Source: Planctomycetota bacterium (lineage in GTDB: Bacteria; Planctomycetota; UBA1135). From it: a DNA stretch of 8,408 nucleotides. The notes beneath the pieces were generated by a model, which had not been told where the DNA came from, made no database searches, and saw nothing but the letters and a program-made list of their open reading frames with translations. Below, piece by piece: positions 4,436 through 8,408 of the stretch. The position numbers and the translations under genes are program-made. The stretch spans positions 1 to 8,408 of the forward strand of contig JALUUN010000442.1 of the NCBI GenBank assembly GCA_027021325.1. The letters are read 5' to 3'. Numbering within the stretch: position 1 is the first letter of the stretch; each line of letters starts with the position of its first letter.

Positions 4436-6730
4436 ATGCCCCAGATCGAGTCCTCTCCGGAGATGGTCCGGGCGGCCTACGCCGCCATGCGCCAGCGCCT
4501 CGAGTGCGTCCGCGGACGTCTCGGACGCCCCCTGACCCTGGCCGAGAAGATCCTGCTCGGCCACCTGGACGACCCGGCGAGTCAGGAACTGGCACCGGGT
4601 TCGGCCTGGCTGCGCCTGCGGCCGGACCGCGTGGCCATGCAGGACGCCACCGCCCAGATGGCCCTGCTCCAGTTCATGAGCGCCGGGATGGACGAGGTGG
4701 CGGTGCCGACCACGGTCCACTGCGACCATCTGATCCGGGCCCACTCCGGGAGCGAGAAGGACCTCCAGCGCGCCATCGAGGAGAACCGCGAGGTCTACGA
4801 CTTCCTGTCCACGGTCAGCGCGCGCTACGGCATCGGCTTCTGGAAGCCGGGGAGCGGCATCATCCACCAGGTGGTCCTGGAGAACTACGCCTTCCCGGGC
4901 GGCCTGATGATCGGGACCGACTCCCATACCCCGAACGCCGGCGGCCTCGGCATGTGTGCGGTGGGCGTGGGCGGGGCCGACGCCGTAGACGTCATGGCCG
5001 GCTTCCCCTGGGAGGTGCTGCAGCCGAGACTCATCGGCGTCCGCCTCACCGGCAGCCTGCGCGGCTGGACGGCGCCCAAGGATGTGATCCTGAAGCTCTG
5101 CGGCATCCTCACCGTCAAGGGCGGCACGAATCACATCGTCGAGTTCTTCGGCGAGGGCTGCGCCTCCCTCAGCGCCACCGGCAAGGCCACGGTCTGCAAT
5201 ATGGGCGCCGAGCACGGGGCGACCTGTTCGGTCTTCCCCTTCGACGAGCGCATGGCCGCCTACCTCGAGGCCACGCGCCGCGGCGAGCTCGCTGCCCTGG
5301 CCCGGGAGAACGAGGATCTGGTGACGGCCGACTCCGAGGTCCTCCAGGATCCGGAGCGCTTCTACGACCGGATCATCGAGATCGACCTGGACAGCCTCGA
5401 GCCGCACCTCGTCGGTCCCCACAGCCCGGACCTCGCCCGGCCCCTGAGCGCCATGAAGGAGGCGGTCGCCGAGAACGGCTACCCGGCGCGGCTGTCGGCC
5501 GCCCTCATCGGCTCCTGCACGAACAGCTCCTACGAGGACCTCGGCCGCGCCGTGGACGTGGCGCGCCAGGCCCTGGAGCGCGGGCAGAAGGTGGCGTCCC
5601 CGCTGCTCGTCACGCCGGGCTCGGAGATGGTGGACGCCACCATCCGGCGCGATGGCTTCATGGAGGCCCTGGAGCAGATCGGCGCCACCGTCCTGGCCAA
5701 CGCCTGCGGGCCCTGCATCGGCCAGTGGCAGCGCGACGACATCCAGAAGGGGCAGCAGAACAGCATCGTCAGCTCCTTCAACCGCAACTTCCCCGGACGC
5801 AACGACGCCAACCCCGAGACCCTGAGCTTCATCGGCAGTCCGGAGACGGTGGTCGCCCTGGCCCTGGGCGGGCGTCTGGACTTCGACCCCCGGAGCGACG
5901 AGCTGGAGGCTCCGGACGGCAGCCGCTGGAAGCTGCGCGCGCCCGCTCCGGCGCCGGACATCCCGCCCCAGGGCTTCGTGCACAAGGCCGAGGGCTACCA
6001 GCCGCCGCCCCCCGACGGCGGCCGGGTGGAGGTTCGGGTGGACCCGTCCAGCGAGCGCCTGCAGATCCTGACGCCCTTCGAGCCGATCCCGCTCGAAAAG
6101 TACCGGGACATGCCCCTGCTCCTGAAGACCAAGGGCAAGACCACGACCGACCACATCTCCCCGGCCGGGCCCTGGCTGCGCTACCGCGGGCATCTGGACA
6201 ACATCTCGGACAACATGTTCACCGGCGCCATCAACGCCTTCACCGGCGCCCGCGGCACGACGAACGACATCCTCAGCGGCGAAAACGGCGTGCCCGTGCC
6301 GCAGGTCGCCCGCCACTACAAGGCCGAGGGGCTCTTCTGGGTGGTGGTCGGCGACGAGAACTACGGCGAAGGCAGCAGCCGCGAGCACGCGGCCATGAGC
6401 CCGCGGCATCTCGGGGCGGGGGCGGTCCTCGCCCGCAGTTTCGCCCGCATCCACGAGACCAACCTGAAGAAGCAGGGCGTCCTGCCCCTGGGCTTCGTGG
6501 ACCCCGCCGACTACGAGAAGGTCCGGGAAGGCGACCGGGTGACCCTCGAGGGCCTGGAGGAGCTGGCCCCCGGAAGCACGGTGTACGCGGTCTTCCACCA
6601 CACCGGCGGCGGCGAGGACCGGGTGCCGCTGCGCCACTCCCTGAACGAAGAGCAGATCGAGTGGTGGAAGGCGGGGAGCGCCCTGAACGCCCTGCGCGCC
6701 GAGCGCCAGGGCTCCGGCGCCGCCCTCTGA
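4436..6730 (+). CDS. Aconitate hydratase, mitochondrial type
   Basis: This encodes 764 residues, close to the roughly 750-780 of mitochondrial-type aconitase and much shorter than the bacterial AcnA (about 890) and AcnB (about 865). It interconverts citrate and isocitrate via cis-aconitate in the TCA cycle, with a [4Fe-4S] cluster, in the cytoplasm. From memory it tracks mammalian ACO2 along its whole length: TTVHCDHLI, YGIGFWKPGSGIIHQ, GTDSHTPNAGGLGM, GGADAVDVMAG, LTVKGGT, NMGAEHGATCSVFP. The cluster Cys are Cys361 (in GSCTNSS) and Cys424/Cys427 (in ANACGPCIGQW). Next come NRNFPGRNDANPET, then TTDHISPAGPW in the swivel domain, and GDENYGEGSSREHAA, with catalytic Ser647 and Arg649. The ending EEQIEWWKAGSALN is typical. 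All key residues are intact. It stands alone between two minus-strand lipoprotein genes. Confidence 0.97.
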   Translation: MPQIESSPEMVRAAYAAMRQRLECVRGRLGRPLTLAEKILLGHLDDPASQELAPGSAWLRLRPDRVAMQDATAQMALLQFMSAGMDEVAVPTTVHCDHLIRAHSGSEKDLQRAIEENREVYDFLSTVSARYGIGFWKPGSGIIHQVVLENYAFPGGLMIGTDSHTPNAGGLGMCAVGVGGADAVDVMAGFPWEVLQPRLIGVRLTGSLRGWTAPKDVILKLCGILTVKGGTNHIVEFFGEGCASLSATGKATVCNMGAEHGATCSVFPFDERMAAYLEATRRGELAALARENEDLVTADSEVLQDPERFYDRIIEIDLDSLEPHLVGPHSPDLARPLSAMKEAVAENGYPARLSAALIGSCTNSSYEDLGRAVDVARQALERGQKVASPLLVTPGSEMVDATIRRDGFMEALEQIGATVLANACGPCIGQWQRDDIQKGQQNSIVSSFNRNFPGRNDANPETLSFIGSPETVVALALGGRLDFDPRSDELEAPDGSRWKLRAPAPAPDIPPQGFVHKAEGYQPPPPDGGRVEVRVDPSSERLQILTPFEPIPLEKYRDMPLLLKTKGKTTTDHISPAGPWLRYRGHLDNISDNMFTGAINAFTGARGTTNDILSGENGVPVPQVARHYKAEGLFWVVVGDENYGEGSSREHAAMSPRHLGAGAVLARSFARIHETNLKKQGVLPLGFVDPADYEKVREGDRVTLEGLEELAPGSTVYAVFHHTGGGEDRVPLRHSLNEEQIEWWKAGSALNALRAERQGSGAAL

Positions 6731-6752
6731 TCCCAGCGCATCTTTCGCACCC

Positions 6753-7631
6753 TCAGCGGCCGGCGGCGGAGCCCCCGCTGCCGGCCGCGCCGTCGAGAGA
6801 GGCCTCCGGCACCCGCGCCAGGGTCAGCTGGAAGGCTCCGAACTGCTCCTGCCAGCCGTCCCCCTGGAGCCACTCCCCCGCCGGGTCCACGAGGAGGAAG
6901 TCGCAGCGCAGGTGGGTTCCGTCCTCCAGCCAGACGCAGAAGTCCTCCACCCGGCCCAGGTCCGCGTCGGCGAAGGAGACCAGGCCCGGCTCGGAGAGAT
7001 CCTCGTCGGCGGCCTTCTCGCCGAAGCGGCCGTCCGGGATGCCGCCGTCGGCATCCAGGGTCAGGACCGAGGGCCGGCGGTGCGCCTCCGCCGGATCGAG
7101 AAAGCCGCTCCAGCGGCCGGCCAGGTGCTCCCCGACGGAGAAGAAGCCCGGCCCGGTGGGCTGGAGCTCGAAGACCCCCTCGACCGGTGGCGCCTCCGCC
7201 GTCTCCAGGCGGAACCAGCCGCCGGGCAGTCCCTCGGGCCCCAGGGGTCCGCGCAGCTCCAGGGCCGGGGCCCCGGGCAGCAGGGGCTGGAGGAGGATGC
7301 TGGCGCTGCCCCCGGGATCCAGGCTGGCCTCGAGCTCGGAGGTCTCCGGAAGCCATGAGGCGCCATCCCCCAGCCAGGCCTCGACGGGCTGGCCGCTCTC
7401 GTCATAGCCCAGAGCGATCACGAGCGGCTCGGTGGAGGCCTCCGGCCAGAGCAGCCCGCTCCAGGAGCCGGCCAGGACCTCGAGGGAGGGGGTGGTTCCC
7501 CCGCCGGTGTCCGAGGCCGGGAAGGGCGGGTCGGGCGCCCGGCCCTGGCAGGAGCCGAAAGCGGCGGCGAGAAGAAGGAGACTCGGAGCGGGCCGCAGAG
7601 GCCCGGGACGAAGGACGGTCAGGTGCGGCAT
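6753..7631 (-). CDS. Lipoprotein with two tandem beta-rich repeats
   Basis: This encodes 292 residues of no recognised family. The selected ATG gives MPHLTVLRPG, a Leu/Ala-rich core and FGSC with Cys28; Phe at -3 is unusual for a lipobox. An in-frame start at 7724 would add 31 Arg/Pro-rich residues before the signal and is rejected. After a Pro/Gly linker come two related halves: LAGSWSGLLWPEAS (53-66) and LAGRWSGFLDPAEA (170-183). Each is followed by a strand such as PLVIALGYDESG or PSVLTLDADGG, then by WxxGxG-like and acidic segments. This points to an internal duplication of about 115 residues, perhaps lipocalin-like sheets. The second half has a Cys pair (FCVWLEDGTHLRCDF) that could form a disulfide outside the cytoplasm. 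The C-terminal Gly/Ala/Ser tail coincides with a strong DNA hairpin. No Shine-Dalgarno is clear. Confidence 0.8.
   Translation of the reverse strand: MPHLTVLRPGPLRPAPSLLLLAAAFGSCQGRAPDPPFPASDTGGGTTPSLEVLAGSWSGLLWPEASTEPLVIALGYDESGQPVEAWLGDGASWLPETSELEASLDPGGSASILLQPLLPGAPALELRGPLGPEGLPGGWFRLETAEAPPVEGVFELQPTGPGFFSVGEHLAGRWSGFLDPAEAHRRPSVLTLDADGGIPDGRFGEKAADEDLSEPGLVSFADADLGRVEDFCVWLEDGTHLRCDFLLVDPAGEWLQGDGWQEQFGAFQLTLARVPEASLDGAAGSGGSAAGR
6756..6788. terminator. Strong GC hairpin between aconitase and lipoprotein
   Basis: GCGGCCGGC (6756-6764) pairs perfectly with GCCGGCCGC (6780-6788). The stem continues inward (6765-6769 with 6775-6779, one G-T pair) to a 5-nt loop, about 14 bp in all. It begins 26 nt after the aconitase stop and lies within the last codons of the opposing gene. 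Neither side has a T-tract, so it may act as a bidirectional RNA end or pause. Confidence 0.45.
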
Positions 7632-7856
7632 GCCGGAACAGAAGGACTCGCCCGCACCAGGAGGCTCCGCCAGCCTGCCGGCGCCGCGGTCCGGATTCAA
7701 GCGCCGCGGACGCCGGTTCCGCACGCGGACTCGGCGAGGGGGCCGGGACCCGTGGCCCGGGCGGTCCCTTCTGCAGAGAGACCGCCGGCGAAAGGGGGCG
7801 AGCCAGGGTTCCTGCGCCTCCCGGCGCCGCGTGGCCTCCGGTCGCGGCGGCTTCCC
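7632..7856 (-). other. Intergenic spacer between sigma factor and lipoprotein genes
   Basis: These 225 bp hold no convincing coding frame on either strand: the frames that cross it are Arg/Pro-rich and lack a start signal. Contents seen are the dyad at 7760-7786, a competing stem at 7745-7750/7763-7768, and the small inverted repeat AGGCT/AGCCT near 7663-7677. No clear -10 for the lipoprotein gene is visible. Confidence 0.5.
7760..7786. repeat. Dyad with alternative pairing after the sigma factor gene
   Basis: GGCGGTC (7760-7766) pairs with GACCGCC (7780-7786); the interior centres on CTGCAG and can extend the pairing with mismatches. GGGACC (7745-7750) could instead pair with GGTCCC (7763-7768), which overlaps the first arm. 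It lies 71-97 nt beyond the sigma stop. No T-tract follows on the minus strand, so a terminator role is uncertain. Confidence 0.3.
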
Positions 7857-8408
7857 TCAGCCCCGGAGTCCGGGGAAAGCCTCGAAGAGGCACTCCTGGA
7901 TCAGCCGCGCCTCGTCCGCGAGCTCCCCGGCGTCGCTCACCTGCTCCCGGAGTTCGCGCAGGATCCGCCGCCCCAGTTCCTTCCGGGCACGGTTCAGGGC
8001 CACGTAGAGGGTGCCGATCTCCAGACCCCGCTGCCGCGCCTGCTCCTCCCGTGGCACCGGAGCCGTGCCCTCGAGCCCATAGGCCTCGACCAGGAGGGAG
8101 GCGGTCTCGGGACGGTCGCGGCGCAGGCTCTCCAGGGCGTTGTGCAGGACCGCCGCGGCCCACAGGTGCAGCTCCTCGTGCTCTACGTCCTCCGGGCCCG
8201 CGGCCTGGGCGTCGGCCAGGGTCGAGTCCGGCAGAGGGACCTCGCGCCGGCCGGCCTGGTCGCGTCGCCGTACCTCGTGGACGTAGTTGCGGAGGACACC
8301 CTGGACGTACTGCCGGAAGCGGCCGCGCTCGGGATCCACCCGCTCCAGCACCCGGTACTGGTAGAGGTGGGCGAAGAACTCCAGAACCCGGTCCTCGATG
8401 TCGGGGTG
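7857..8408 (-). CDS. ECF-type RNA polymerase sigma factor (5' end missing)
   Basis: The last 183 residues of a protein entering from the right edge. The frame stays open to position 8408, and a GTG at 8351 is internal, not the start. The fragment opens within sigma region 2: DIEDRVLEFFAHLY, then ERVDPERGRFRQYVQGVLRNYVHEVRRR. After a linker, LESLRRDRPETASLLVEAYG and PREEQARQRGLEIGTLYVALNRARKEL (about 119-145) form region 4 with its HTH. The DPERGRFRxY block followed by LRNYxxxxRRR resembles ECF-like sigma factors that are numerous in Planctomycetota and related groups, often next to kinase or FGE-type genes, which are not visible here. A 34-residue tail (about 150-183) after region 4 is acidic and might be regulatory. 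The target promoters and anti-sigma are unknown. The next gene downstream is the two-repeat lipoprotein. Confidence 0.85.
   Translation of the reverse strand, partial: HPDIEDRVLEFFAHLYQYRVLERVDPERGRFRQYVQGVLRNYVHEVRRRDQAGRREVPLPDSTLADAQAAGPEDVEHEELHLWAAAVLHNALESLRRDRPETASLLVEAYGLEGTAPVPREEQARQRGLEIGTLYVALNRARKELGRRILRELREQVSDAGELADEARLIQECLFEAFPGLRG

Noticed and set aside
3397..7407. A 1336-codon open frame on the plus strand.
   Set aside because: It crosses the receiver and aconitase genes out of frame and the two minus-strand lipoprotein genes antisense. Its Arg/Pro/Gly-rich sequence has no domain.
7402..8163. A 253-codon minus-strand frame across the sigma-lipoprotein spacer.
   Set aside because: It overlaps the sigma and lipoprotein genes out of frame and is Pro/Gly/Arg-rich without motifs or a ribosome binding site.
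1..8408. Mobile element, phage, CRISPR or toxin-antitoxin system.
   Set aside because: No transposase, integrase, terminal repeats, direct-repeat arrays or small paired genes were seen, and composition looks even across the window.

Overview
The window comes from a high-GC bacterial chromosome (roughly 70% G+C by eye, with very GC-rich third codon positions). Three of the nine genes encode secreted proteins with lipoprotein signal peptides (lipobox-like ending and Cys), which suggests a diderm (Gram-negative) cell envelope. The aconitase is of the mitochondrial type, and the partial sigma factor resembles the ECF-like proteins common in Planctomycetota and similar high-GC phyla (also Acidobacteriota, Gemmatimonadota, Myxococcota and candidate phyla). 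I cannot fix the phylum from this sequence alone. There is no sign of phage, transposon, CRISPR, tRNA or rRNA, and coding density is high.

Layout. Positions 1-1076 (minus strand) hold a lipocalin-like lipoprotein gene whose TGA overlaps the ATG of a sepiapterin/benzil-reductase-like SDR gene that runs off the left edge. After a 61-bp divergent gap, a plus-strand set follows: glyoxalase I (1138-1509), a DusC-like tRNA-dihydrouridine synthase (1512-2525), a SatD-like helix-turn-helix protein (2550-3227) and a stand-alone response-regulator receiver (3344-3745). The receiver converges on, and overlaps by 7 bp, a minus-strand NTF2-like lipoprotein gene (3739-4305). A 130-bp divergent region with a perfect TATAAT and a dyad separates that gene from a large mitochondrial-type aconitase gene (4436-6730). 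The aconitase converges on a minus-strand lipoprotein with two tandem repeats (6753-7631). A 225-bp spacer then leads to the 3' part of a minus-strand ECF-type sigma factor gene that runs off the right edge.

Function. The recognisable enzymes are housekeeping: methylglyoxal detoxification, tRNA modification and the TCA cycle. The regulators (SatD-like HTH protein, receiver, sigma factor) and lipoproteins have no assigned targets. I see no clear new multi-gene system. The most interesting signals are regulatory: a possible seven-codon polyproline leader ORF and/or leaderless start before glyoxalase, a paired -10-like motif at both starts of that divergent gap, an SOS-box-like palindrome after the SatD-like gene, operator- and leader-hairpin-like structures before aconitase, and a strong hairpin at the aconitase/lipoprotein convergence.
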